The notes under the pieces are model-generated. The model did not search any database. It was given only the letters and a program-made list of their open reading frames with translations, and was not told the origin of the DNA. A stretch of DNA of 64,000 nucleotides, taken from assembly GCF_900155365.1 (NCBI RefSeq), contig NZ_LT699743.1, positions 62,001 through 126,000 of the forward strand. Reading direction: 5' to 3'. Made by a program: the position numbers and the translations under genes. Of this stretch, positions 8,676-18,651 are shown in pieces; position 1 is the first letter of the stretch, and every line of letters begins with the position of its first letter. The stretch is from Collinsella bouchesdurhonensis. GTDB taxonomy: Bacteria; Actinomycetota; Coriobacteriia; Coriobacteriales; Coriobacteriaceae.

Positions 8676-9617
8676 CTACGCCATAAAGGCAGCAACCTTC
8701 TTGGTGATGCTCTCAGCATCGAGACCAAACTCCTGGAGCAAGTCGAGCGCGGGACCGGAGTACCCAAAGACATCCTCCACGCCGATCTTCTTCATGGGAA
8801 CCGGGTGGTTTTGGACCAAGACGTCGGCAACGGCATCGCCCAGGCCACCGATCACGGAGTGCTCCTCGACCGTCACCACGCGGCCGGTCTTCTCGGCGCT
8901 CTTCAAAATGATATCGGCGTCGATGGGCTTGATGGTGTGGATGTTGATGACCTCGGCATCGATGCCGCGCTCGGCAAGAGCCTCGGCAGCCTCGAGGGCG
9001 GCAGAGACCATAAGGCCGCAGGCGACAATAGTCACGTCGGAGCCCTCGCGCATAAGGATGCCGCGACCCAGCTCGAACTCATAGGTCTCGGGGTCGTTGA
9101 TGACGGGGGCAGCCAAGCGGCCAAAGCGCATGTAGACAGGGCCATCGAACTCATAGGCGGCACGTACGCATGCCTTTGCCTCGACGTCATCGGCAGGAAC
9201 AACCACCGTCATGCCCGGAATGGTGCGCATGAGGGCGATATCCTCGTTGCACTGGTGCGTAGCTCCGTCCTCGCCCACCGAGATACCGGCGTGCGTGGCG
9301 CCGATCTTGACGTTGAGGTGCGGATAGCCAATGGAGTTGCGAACCTGCTCGAAAGCGCGGCCGGCAGCGAACATCGCAAAGGTGCTCGCAAAGGCAACGC
9401 GACCGGTGGTGGCAACGCCCGCAGCCATGCCCATCAGGTTGGACTCGGCGATACCGGCGTTGAAGAAGCGATCGGGATAGGCCGCCTTGAACTTTGCCGT
9501 CTGGGTAGCAGCCGCCAGGTCGGCATCGAATACGACAAAGTCGTCGTGCTCGGCACCCAGCTCGACCAGGGCCTCACCATAGCTCGCGCGAGTGGCGATT
9601 CTCTTCACGTCTGCCAT
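8676..9617 (-). CDS. Transketolase, C-terminal subunit
   Basis: This is the pyrimidine-binding plus C-terminal half of a split transketolase (313 aa, MADVKRIATRASYGEALVEL). Landmarks are VFDADLAAATQT, the region NAGIAESNLMGMAAGVA with the Glu that activates the TPP aminopyrimidine, and GISVGEDGATHQCNEDIALMR. With the upstream gene it forms one enzyme of the non-oxidative pentose phosphate pathway. Its ATG overlaps the stop of the N-terminal gene by one base (TAATG), so the halves are made in step. Split transketolases are common in anaerobic Actinobacteria and Firmicutes. A DXS-like role is less likely from the motifs. Confidence 0.92.
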   Translation of the reverse strand: MADVKRIATRASYGEALVELGAEHDDFVVFDADLAAATQTAKFKAAYPDRFFNAGIAESNLMGMAAGVATTGRVAFASTFAMFAAGRAFEQVRNSIGYPHLNVKIGATHAGISVGEDGATHQCNEDIALMRTIPGMTVVVPADDVEAKACVRAAYEFDGPVYMRFGRLAAPVINDPETYEFELGRGILMREGSDVTIVACGLMVSAALEAAEALAERGIDAEVINIHTIKPIDADIILKSAEKTGRVVTVEEHSVIGGLGDAVADVLVQNHPVPMKKIGVEDVFGYSGPALDLLQEFGLDAESITKKVAAFMA

Positions 9618-10450
9618 TATTCGCCCTCCTTGTCATGAGCGTCGAGCTCGGCCATGGCCTGAGCGTACTGTTCGTCGTTAGGAGCCTTACCATGCCAGCC
9701 AACCTGACCCTCCATGAAGGAAACGCCTTTGCCCTTGGTGGTTTCGCACACGATACACGTGGGCACGCCATGGGTCTCGCGGGCCTCGGCAAAGGCGGCG
9801 CGCAGCTGAGCGAAGTCGTTGCCGTCGGCGACCTCGATCACATGGAACTTGAACGCACGGAACTTATCGGCGATGGGCATCGCGGAGTTGACTTCCTCGA
9901 TGGTGCCATCGATCTGCAAGCCGTTGTGGTCGACGATCAAGCAGAGGTTATCGAGCGCGTGGTTGCCCGCAAACATAGCGGCCTCCCACACCTGGCCCTC
10001 CTCAATCTCGCCGTCGCCCAACAGGGCATAGGTGCGATAGGTATCGCCCCAATGCTGAGCGGCAAGCGCCATTCCCACGGCAGCGGAGACGCCCTGGCCA
10101 AGTGAGCCGGTGGACATGTCCACGCCCGGGGTATCGTTCATGTTGGGATGGCCCTGCAGGTGACTGCCAATGTGGCGAAGCGTAAGTAGGTCTTCCTTGG
10201 GGAAAAAGCCGCGCTCGGCAAGTACGGCGTAGAGGGCGGGCGCGCAGTGGCCCTTGGAGAGCACGAAGCGATCGCGATCGGCACGGCGCGGGTCGGCCGG
10301 GTCGATATTCATCTCCTCGAAATACAGGTAGGTCATGATCTCCGTAGCTCCAAGCGAGCCGCCGGGATGTCCCGACTTCGCCGCATGGACACCGGTGACG
10401 ATTCCCTTCCTCACTTCGTTGGCAAGGTGCTCGAGCTCTTCATCGCTCAT
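9617..10450 (-). CDS. Transketolase, N-terminal subunit
   Basis: The TPP-pyrophosphate-binding half (277 aa). It contains GHPGGSLGATEIMTYLYF, the SKGHCAPALYAVLAERG stretch, GSLGQGVSAAVGMALA, and the TPP-binding GDGEIEEGQVWEA followed by DNLCLIVDHNGLQ. I chose ATG 10450 because GAAAGGAAG lies just upstream; the open frame extends 39 codons further but without conserved sequence. It is coupled to the C-terminal subunit. Together they move two-carbon units between sugar phosphates. Confidence 0.93.
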   Translation of the reverse strand: MSDEELEHLANEVRKGIVTGVHAAKSGHPGGSLGATEIMTYLYFEEMNIDPADPRRADRDRFVLSKGHCAPALYAVLAERGFFPKEDLLTLRHIGSHLQGHPNMNDTPGVDMSTGSLGQGVSAAVGMALAAQHWGDTYRTYALLGDGEIEEGQVWEAAMFAGNHALDNLCLIVDHNGLQIDGTIEEVNSAMPIADKFRAFKFHVIEVADGNDFAQLRAAFAEARETHGVPTCIVCETTKGKGVSFMEGQVGWHGKAPNDEQYAQAMAELDAHDKEGE

Positions 10451-10624
10451 GGTGCCTTCCTTTCGCACGTTGTGTCGTCGGTTACGAATACGTCCGCGCC
10501 GCCTTGGTTTGCAAAGCGACACGTACGCTTCCCCATTATGAACCAAGCGCCTCCCATTGCCAGGCACAACTGCGCTACGGGGTTATCAATCGGCCAGTGG
10601 GCGCAAACGTTTTTTCACTCATGT

Positions 10625-10659
10625 AAAAAACAGCAGCGGGCATCGCACACCCGCCGCCG
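10625..10659 (-). terminator. Terminator after the YitT-family gene
   Basis: GCAGCGGG pairs with CCCGCCGC-type sequence, and on the minus strand the stem is followed by TTTTTT. The stem begins only a few bases beyond the stop codon. Confidence 0.7.
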
Positions 10660-10661
10660 CG

Positions 10662-11552
10662 CTACACGCCCAGCTCTTTGAATCCCTCGCCAAACGCCTC
10701 GGTGACATCGGAGATGATGACGATGGCGTCTCGGTCGCGCTCGGCCACAATAGCCTTTAGGGGCGAAAGCTCGCGGCGCTCCAAAATCACCATGAGCACT
10801 GGCTTGTCGTTACCGCTCCACATGCCCGTCGCACTCAGCTTGGTGCAGCCGCGCCCCAAGCCGTGCAAGATATCGTCCGCGATATCGTCAAAACTATCGG
10901 AAATGACAAAAGCCATGCGGCGCTTGTTGCCGCCGTCGACCACGGCATCGACTACGATGCCCATGAGCACCATGGCGAGCGCAGCGTAAAGCGCATTGAT
11001 GAGCGAGAACACGGGAATCGAAAGCGCACAGACGGTAACGTCGATGACCATGGTGGTAGCGCCCACCGGCAACGACGTCTTGCGCGAGATGATCTGGCCG
11101 ATGGTATCCGACCCGCCGGTATTGGAGCCGCAACGCAGCACCAAGCCGTAACCCAGGCCGCACGCCAGCGCACCCCAAAGAGCCGAAAGCATCAGCTCCT
11201 CGCCGCCAAGCGGCGTGACAAAAGGCGCAAAGAGGTCGGTGAACACACCGAGCAAAACAAATCCCGTCACGGTTTGAATAACGTAGAGCAGGCCTCCGGC
11301 GCGTGCCACCGCCAGCAGCAGAACGGCATTGATCACAATGGTCTGGATGCCAACGGGAAGCGTCAGGCCATTGCGGGCGCCCAGCTCTTGGATAATCGTC
11401 GCCACGCCGGTAACGCCGCCCGCGGCAAGACCGTTGGGAATCATGAACATGTCGGTTGCGAACGCCGCGATAGCGCAACCGAGCACGACCATCGGCAGAT
11501 CGCGCACGAAGTTCGATTGGATGATGCGCTTGATATCCAAACGATGTCCCAC
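10662..11552 (-). CDS. YitT-family (DUF161/DUF2179) integral membrane protein
   Basis: The 296 residues hold five or six hydrophobic segments (first at about 18-38) and then a soluble C-terminal domain (about 225-296, VISDSFDDIADDILHGLGRGCTKL...) of the DUF2179 type. LGCAIAAFATDMFMIPNGLAAGGVTG and GLGYGLVLRCGSNTGGSDTIGQII are typical of the family. Function is unknown; a transport role is assumed for relatives. The start is GTG 11552, with GAGGAGGAATA directly upstream. It follows prfB on the same strand with a 118-bp gap and is followed by its own terminator. Confidence 0.88.
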   Translation of the reverse strand: MGHRLDIKRIIQSNFVRDLPMVVLGCAIAAFATDMFMIPNGLAAGGVTGVATIIQELGARNGLTLPVGIQTIVINAVLLLAVARAGGLLYVIQTVTGFVLLGVFTDLFAPFVTPLGGEELMLSALWGALACGLGYGLVLRCGSNTGGSDTIGQIISRKTSLPVGATTMVIDVTVCALSIPVFSLINALYAALAMVLMGIVVDAVVDGGNKRRMAFVISDSFDDIADDILHGLGRGCTKLSATGMWSGNDKPVLMVILERRELSPLKAIVAERDRDAIVIISDVTEAFGEGFKELGV

Positions 11553-11670
11553 TATTCCTCCTCATGAGAAAGGACGCATCGCAACGTTCGCGGTGCGCCC
11601 CTTAGGTATCAACGGCTCGATTGTACCGGATGAAGCGCGGCTCGAACACCGCCCCTTCCGTCAGCGTAGG

Positions 11671-12828
11671 CTATTCGTCCAGCAAGGTATCCTCTGCAGA
11701 CGGACCCTCGGCATTGCCGGTTGCCCAGCGATGATAGCCAAAGATAAACGGGTCTAGGTCCCCGTCTTCCAAAACAGCATCGGGGTTGCCCGTCTCTACA
11801 CCTGTACGCAGGTCTTTGACCATCTGATACGGATAGAGCACATAGCTTCGAATCTGGTTGCCAAAGCCGATCGTATGCTTGGGCCCGCGAATCTCGTCGA
11901 GAGCCTCTTCGCGCTTTTGAAGCTCCAGCTCGTAGAGGCGCGCTTTGAGGATCTGCATACATGCGGCTTTGTTCTGTATCTGGCTGCGCTCGTTTTGACA
12001 GGTGACCACAATACCTGTGGGGATATGCGTGACGCGCACGGCAGAGTCGGTGGTGTTGACGCCCTGTCCGCCGGGGCCGCTCGCGTGGTACACGTCCACG
12101 CGAATATCGCCGGGATCGACCTCGACCTCGATATCATCGGGCAGCACCGGGATGACCTCTACGCCCGCAAATGTAGTCTGGCGACGCTTTTTATCGTCCG
12201 TAGGCGAAATGCGCACCAAACGGTGCACGCCCGCCTCGGCACGCAGCATGCCAAAGGCGTTCTTGCCCTCAACGGTGATGGTGGCACGGTCGATGCCGAT
12301 AACCTCTGCCGCGGGGCAGTCGTTGACCGTCACCTTCCAACCGCGGCGCGCGCAGTACTTCATGTACATCTTAAAGAGCATGAAGGTCCAGTCCTGCGCC
12401 TCAAGACCTCCCTGGCCGGGCTTGATGGTGAGAATCGCGTTGCCGTGGTCAAACCCGCCGGTAAACCAGCTGGAGAGCTCCATATCGTCGATCTTGCGTT
12501 CAAGGGCCTGCGCCGTAGACGCCGCCTCGGTCAACAGCTCCTCGTCGCCGCCCATCTCGTCGGCAAGTTCGAGTGCGGCAAGAGCATCGGAGATGCCTTC
12601 ACGCGCATCCGCCACGGCCTGGATGTCCTCTTTGCAACTGGAAAGCTCGGCCATAAGCGTGCGGGCGGCATCGGGGTTATCCCAAAAGCCAGCCTCGGCG
12701 CTTTTTGCCTCAAGCTCCGCCACGCGGGCGCGCTTCTCATCTAAATGAAGATAAGCCTCGACCTCGGCCAGACGCGCGCTCAGGGCGTCCAGGACCTCGG
12801 CCGAGGTTGTCATGATTTCAGTCGACAC
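11671..12828 (-). CDS. prfB: Peptide chain release factor 2
   Basis: RF2 ends translation at UGA and UAA. The 385-residue frame is continuous, so the autoregulatory UGA frameshift known from E. coli is absent. Domain 3 carries GPGGQGVN, with GGQ at 253-255. The stop-codon-recognition loop reads VRISPTDD: SPT at 208-210 where RF2 normally has SPF (bases 12199-12207 read directly). The start is GTG 12828, immediately after the secA stop with TAGGAA upstream; ATG 12813 is an alternative. The secA-prfB order is conserved in many Gram-positive bacteria. Confidence 0.95.
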   Translation of the reverse strand: MSTEIMTTSAEVLDALSARLAEVEAYLHLDEKRARVAELEAKSAEAGFWDNPDAARTLMAELSSCKEDIQAVADAREGISDALAALELADEMGGDEELLTEAASTAQALERKIDDMELSSWFTGGFDHGNAILTIKPGQGGLEAQDWTFMLFKMYMKYCARRGWKVTVNDCPAAEVIGIDRATITVEGKNAFGMLRAEAGVHRLVRISPTDDKKRRQTTFAGVEVIPVLPDDIEVEVDPGDIRVDVYHASGPGGQGVNTTDSAVRVTHIPTGIVVTCQNERSQIQNKAACMQILKARLYELELQKREEALDEIRGPKHTIGFGNQIRSYVLYPYQMVKDLRTGVETGNPDAVLEDGDLDPFIFGYHRWATGNAEGPSAEDTLLDE

Positions 12829-15633
<2,805 letters not shown>

Positions 15634-15850
15634 AGACGGTGTCCTTTACTTAACCGAGCCAAATAAGCTCGATGAATACACAGTTGAGTTTACTTTAGCC
15701 ATATTTGCACCTTGGCAGAGTCATATATTGCTCCCCCACGTATAAACCATGCTCGGTATAGACGGTATAGAACATGCCGCAGGCGTATCATGTGGCGATC
15801 AGCCGCATGCAAAGCCGCACGTGGCAGACAAGCTCAAGCCAGGAGGAGCA

Positions 15851-16369
15851 ATGCGACCGATGAGACTCATCAAGCGTCAGGTAACCGACGCCGACGCAAT
15901 CAAGGACATCGTAGATTCCGCGCAGATACTGCACATTGGCGCCATGGATGGCGACGGCATGTTCGTCGTTCCCGTGAACTACGGCTACCGGTGGCACAAA
16001 GAGCGCGACGGAGCGGAAAGTCTATCGCTCTACCTGCATTCGGCACGAGAAGGTCGCAAAGCCGAGGCGTTCTTCGCGGGCGGCAAAGGCGGCGTTCGCG
16101 TAGCGATCGAACTTGAAGAGGACCGTGGCAACATCACAGGCACATTTGCCTGCGCGTACTCGCGTTCATACCGCTCCATCATGGGATCGGGCATCGTGTT
16201 TGCGGTTGATGATCCATCAGAAAAGGAGCAGGCCCTTCACCTCATCATGGCGCACGCGGCGCCCGATATGCCCTCCCCTGTCTTCATGCCCGATGCGCTC
16301 GCGCGCGTCGCGATCTTTCGCATCGATGTTGACACGCTCTCGGCCAAGGAGCGCGCACCCAAGCAATAG
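15851..16369 (+). CDS. Pyridoxamine 5'-phosphate oxidase-related, NimA-like flavoprotein
   Basis: A 172-residue protein of the split-barrel FMN-binding fold. It begins MRPMRLIKRQVTDADAIKDIV and continues AQILHIGAMDGDGMFVVPVNYGY, the opening typical of the 5-nitroimidazole-reductase (Nim) branch, then SIMGSGIVFAVDDPSEKEQALHLIM near residue 110. It probably binds FMN and reduces small molecules; the substrate is unknown, and resistance to nitroimidazoles cannot be inferred from sequence alone. ATG 15851 is chosen because AGGAGGAG lies 4 bp upstream. It stands alone on the plus strand between two minus-strand genes. Confidence 0.8.
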   Translation: MRPMRLIKRQVTDADAIKDIVDSAQILHIGAMDGDGMFVVPVNYGYRWHKERDGAESLSLYLHSAREGRKAEAFFAGGKGGVRVAIELEEDRGNITGTFACAYSRSYRSIMGSGIVFAVDDPSEKEQALHLIMAHAAPDMPSPVFMPDALARVAIFRIDVDTLSAKERAPKQ

Positions 16370-16381
16370 GTGAGACTCCAG

Positions 16382-16413
16382 CGCGAGGCAAACCCGCAAC
16401 GGCTCGCCTCGCG
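16382..16413. terminator. Possible shared hairpin between convergent genes
   Basis: CGCGAGGC (16382-16389) pairs with GCCTCGCG (16406-16413) in the short space between two converging genes. There is no clear T run on either strand, so termination is uncertain. Confidence 0.35.
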
Positions 16414-16438
16414 TCCCTCGCGTCTATTCTTAATTGCC

Positions 16439-17113
16439 TTAATTGCCGCTAGAGACCATCGGCGCGATAGCCGCCGCAAGATTGCTGACGGGCATCGTTT
16501 GCAACCAGATACGGCCCGGACCCGTAAGCACGGTGTTGAACAGGCCCTCGCCGCCAAAGACAATGTTCTTGGCGCCCTTGACCATTTGTGCATCGATTTT
16601 GACCGTCTCTTCGAAGCCGGCAACGTTGCCGGTATCGACGATCATCTGCTGTCCCGGGGCAAGTTGATATTCAACAAGGTCGCCGTCAATCTCGGCAAAA
16701 GCGATGCCGCTGCCCGTAAGCTTTTGCATGACGAAGCCTTCGCCGCCAAAGATGCCGGTCTTTGCCTTTCTATTAAAATGAACGCTCAGCTCAACACCGC
16801 TTTCGGCAGCGAGGAACGAGCGCTTCTGCAAAACCCAGCTTTTGTTAGGACCGATCTCGATCGGGACGATACGACCCGGGAAGCACGAGCCAAACGTGAT
16901 CATGGCGCTGCCGTGCGCGGTCCAGATGTTTTGAAACATGCTTTCGCCCGATACGGCCTTTGAAAACATCTTGCCAAGCCCGCCGCCCGTGGTAGACATC
17001 TCCATGTTGGGGGTCATCCAAACCATGGTGCCGCTCTCGGTGATCATCGATTCACCATCGGCAAGATTGCACGTAACAACCGGGAAGGTTCCTCCAAGAA
17101 TCTTGTACTGCAC
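16439..17113 (-). CDS. AIM24/TIGR00266-family protein
   Basis: A 224-residue beta-rich protein with the glycine-rich strand pattern of the family: ESGTMVWMTPNMEMSTTGGGLG at the start, SCFPGRIVPIEIGPNKSWVLQKRSFLAAESGV in the middle, and VFGGEGLFNTVLTGPGRIWLQTMP at the end. Yeast Aim24 is mitochondrial; bacterial members have no settled function. There is no signal peptide. The start is taken as GTG 17113 because AAAGGAG lies 6 bp upstream; the open frame runs 11 codons further back without support. No operon partner is visible. Confidence 0.82.
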   Translation of the reverse strand: MQYKILGGTFPVVTCNLADGESMITESGTMVWMTPNMEMSTTGGGLGKMFSKAVSGESMFQNIWTAHGSAMITFGSCFPGRIVPIEIGPNKSWVLQKRSFLAAESGVELSVHFNRKAKTGIFGGEGFVMQKLTGSGIAFAEIDGDLVEYQLAPGQQMIVDTGNVAGFEETVKIDAQMVKGAKNIVFGGEGLFNTVLTGPGRIWLQTMPVSNLAAAIAPMVSSGN

Positions 17114-17274
17114 GACATGCTCCTTTCGTTCGATGTCGCCCGACATATGGGGACAGACTATTGTATCTTGTTAATTATTATCGAGAACGTCCCCTTTATC
17201 TCAACCCCAAGACGGCGGCCTGATGTCCCAAATCGATGACCGTTCCCGGCTCTCACGCACGCCTCCCTTAAAAC

Positions 17275-17397
17275 GAGTGGCGGTAAATCACTCATTTTGA
17301 ATCGAGTGGCGGATAAACGCGCGCAATCTCGTCGATTTCCTCCCCAAAACGTTTCAAAAACCGCCACTCATTTAAAAACGTTTGAAAACCGCCACTC
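17275..17397. repeat. Four-arm palindromic intergenic element, copy A
   Basis: GAGTGGCGG occurs at 17275 and 17304, and its inverse CCGCCACTC at 17361 and 17389. Spacings are 29, 57 and 28 bp. The 20-bp spacers are AT-rich with a TTTtgAA core, and the 48-bp centre contains AAAACGTTT. The whole can fold into one long imperfect hairpin. It lies in the 464-bp gene-free stretch between the AIM24-like gene and rpmE. Related copies are at 21052, 50839 and 53210. Confidence 0.85.
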
Positions 17398-17491
17398 ATC
17401 AGCCACCGTGCATCAGCCACCGACCGTCAGCCGCCGACCGTCAGCCGCCACTCATCAGCTACCCTGTATCAGCTGCCGATCATCTGACCCG
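17394..17491. repeat. 14-bp tandem repeat, seven units
   Basis: Consecutive 14-mers follow the pattern NNNNATCAGCCRCC: ACTCATCAGCCACC, GTGCATCAGCCACC, GACCGTCAGCCGCC (twice, identical), ACTCATCAGCTACC, CTGTATCAGCTGCC and a last decayed unit. The array begins inside the final arm of palindromic element copy A. No reading frame with gene character crosses it. Confidence 0.8.
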
Positions 17492-17513
17492 TGGCAACGT
17501 CCCCTCGAAATAG

Positions 17514-17545
17514 AAAAAGGGCTGCGACCCACAGGATCGCAGCCC
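17514..17545 (-). terminator. Terminator after rpmE
   Basis: GGGCTGCGA pairs with TCGCAGCCC around a 9-bp loop. On the minus strand TTTTTCTATTT follows. Confidence 0.8.
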
Positions 17546-17577
17546 CCATACGTGCACTTTGTTGCAAGCAGCAAATG

Positions 17578-18003
17578 CTACTCGGCAGCCTCGGTGGTCT
17601 CGGCCTCAGCAGCGGCCTCCTCGACCGGAGCCTCAGCAGGAGCCTCGGCGGCCTTCTTGGCAGCCTCAGCAGCGAACTTCTCGGCACGCTTTGCCTTCTC
17701 GGCAGCCTTAGCCTCAGCGGCAGCCTTGCGAGCAGCCTCGGCCTCGGCAGCCTTAGCGGCCTTAGCAGCCTTGGCCTCCTCAGCCTTCTTGAGCTGAGCA
17801 GCGGCGGCGCCACCGAACTTGTCGGCGAAGCGCTGGACGCGTCCACCGGTGTCAACGAACTTCTGCTGGCCAGTGTAGAACGGGTGGCACTCGTTGCAGA
17901 GCTCGACGGTAATCTCAGACTTGGTGGAGCGGGTCTTGAACACGTTGCCGCAGCTGCAGCGGACGGTGCACTCGACGTACTCCGGATGAATTCCTTGCTT
18001 CAT
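17578..18003 (-). CDS. rpmE: Ribosomal protein L31 with a long Ala/Lys/Glu tail
   Basis: Residues 1-70 are a zinc-type bL31: [20 protein letters not shown], with Cys16, Cys18, Cys36 and Cys39 in the zinc-binding places, and [21 protein letters not shown]31 is normally about 70 residues. Here 71 more follow, almost only Ala, Lys and Glu ([20 protein letters not shown]...), ending acidic in Pro/Glu/Ala. The tail should be a long charged helix or coil projecting from the central protuberance of the 50S subunit. It is in frame, ends in a clean stop, and is followed by a terminator. The upstream leader holds two hairpins, probably regulatory. Confidence 0.93.
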   Translation of the reverse strand: MKQGIHPEYVECTVRCSCGNVFKTRSTKSEITVELCNECHPFYTGQQKFVDTGGRVQRFADKFGGAAAAQLKKAEEAKAAKAAKAAEAEAARKAAAEAKAAEKAKRAEKFAAEAAKKAAEAPAEAPVEEAAAEAETTEAAE

Positions 18004-18025
18004 GGCAGGGCTCCTCTGGAATCGC

Positions 18026-18074
18026 GTCCTGGTTTCCGACCAGGACTAGGGGTGTCTTGGTTTCCGACCAAGAC
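18026..18074 (-). promoter_or_regulatory. Two-hairpin leader of rpmE, candidate L31 autoregulatory element
   Basis: In the 5' region of rpmE two hairpins stand in tandem: GTCTTGG/CCAAGAC (18054-18074) and GTCCTGG/CCAGGAC (18026-18046). Their 7-nt loops are identical (TCGGAAA in the mRNA sense). The start codon of rpmE follows 23 bases after the second hairpin, with GAGGAG between. L31 leaders are known ribosomal-protein autoregulatory RNAs, and a Coriobacteria-specific class has, to my recollection, been described. Assigning this sequence to that class is inference. Confidence 0.65.
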
Positions 18075-18308
18075 AAGACAGCCTGCCTAGGATAGCACAG
18101 ACCCCATCGACCTCGCCAAGCCCACAAAAGCACCACGCCAATACTCGCGCACGGCGCGCCCTGGGCACGAGCTGCTCTCCCCCTTCCGATTTCCGCCGTG
18201 TTACCCGCGTGAATGGCATGTGTAAAGCGCGCCGGTACATCTACAATGGTGAGTATTGTTATCTCTGTGCGCGGCGCCGTGCCTTGCGCACACGTCGAAG
18301 GGACTCTC

Positions 18309-18596
18309 ATGGCCGAGACCGCCTCCAACCGTATCGTCATCACCGTCCTGGGCGAAAACCGCCCCGGCATCGTCGCCGGCGTCACCCGCGTGCTGGGCGA
18401 GGCCAACGTCGACATCCGCGACATCACGCAGTCCATCCTCGAGGACATCTTCACCATGACCATGCTCGCAGACTGCTCCGAGTCCACGCTCGACTTCACC
18501 GACCTGCAAGAAGCACTGGTCCAAGCAGGCGAGCTCTCCGGCGTAACCGTGAACATTCAGCGCGAGGACGTTTTTAACTTCATGTACCGCCTCTAA
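18309..18596 (+). CDS. ACT-domain protein (UPF0237/GcvR-like)
   Basis: A 95-residue single-domain protein: RIVITVLGENRPGIVAGVTRVLGEANVDIRDITQ is a classic ACT ligand-binding beta-alpha-beta start, and FTMTMLADCSES and VNIQREDVFNFMYRL complete it. Stand-alone ACT proteins of this type usually sense amino acids; in many Firmicutes they pair with a UPF0210 partner, which is absent here. ATG 18309 has GAAGGGA upstream. The next gene on the strand, 55 bp on, is citrate synthase, so the protein may sense an amino acid linked to that pathway. That link is inference. Confidence 0.85.
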   Translation: MAETASNRIVITVLGENRPGIVAGVTRVLGEANVDIRDITQSILEDIFTMTMLADCSESTLDFTDLQEALVQAGELSGVTVNIQREDVFNFMYRL

Positions 18597-18651
18597 GCCC
18601 TACGGTATTCCAACGACATTCAAACAGCGCTTTGCGAAAGGAGCCTTAACC

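Noticed and set aside
12700-12828. Programmed +1 frameshift in prfB
   Set aside because: The frame is continuous from the start and no CTTTGA slip site or in-frame early TGA is present.
17297-17797. Open frame through the 14-bp repeats
   Set aside because: It is Ser/Ala shadow antisense to the rpmE tail and shows no independent support.
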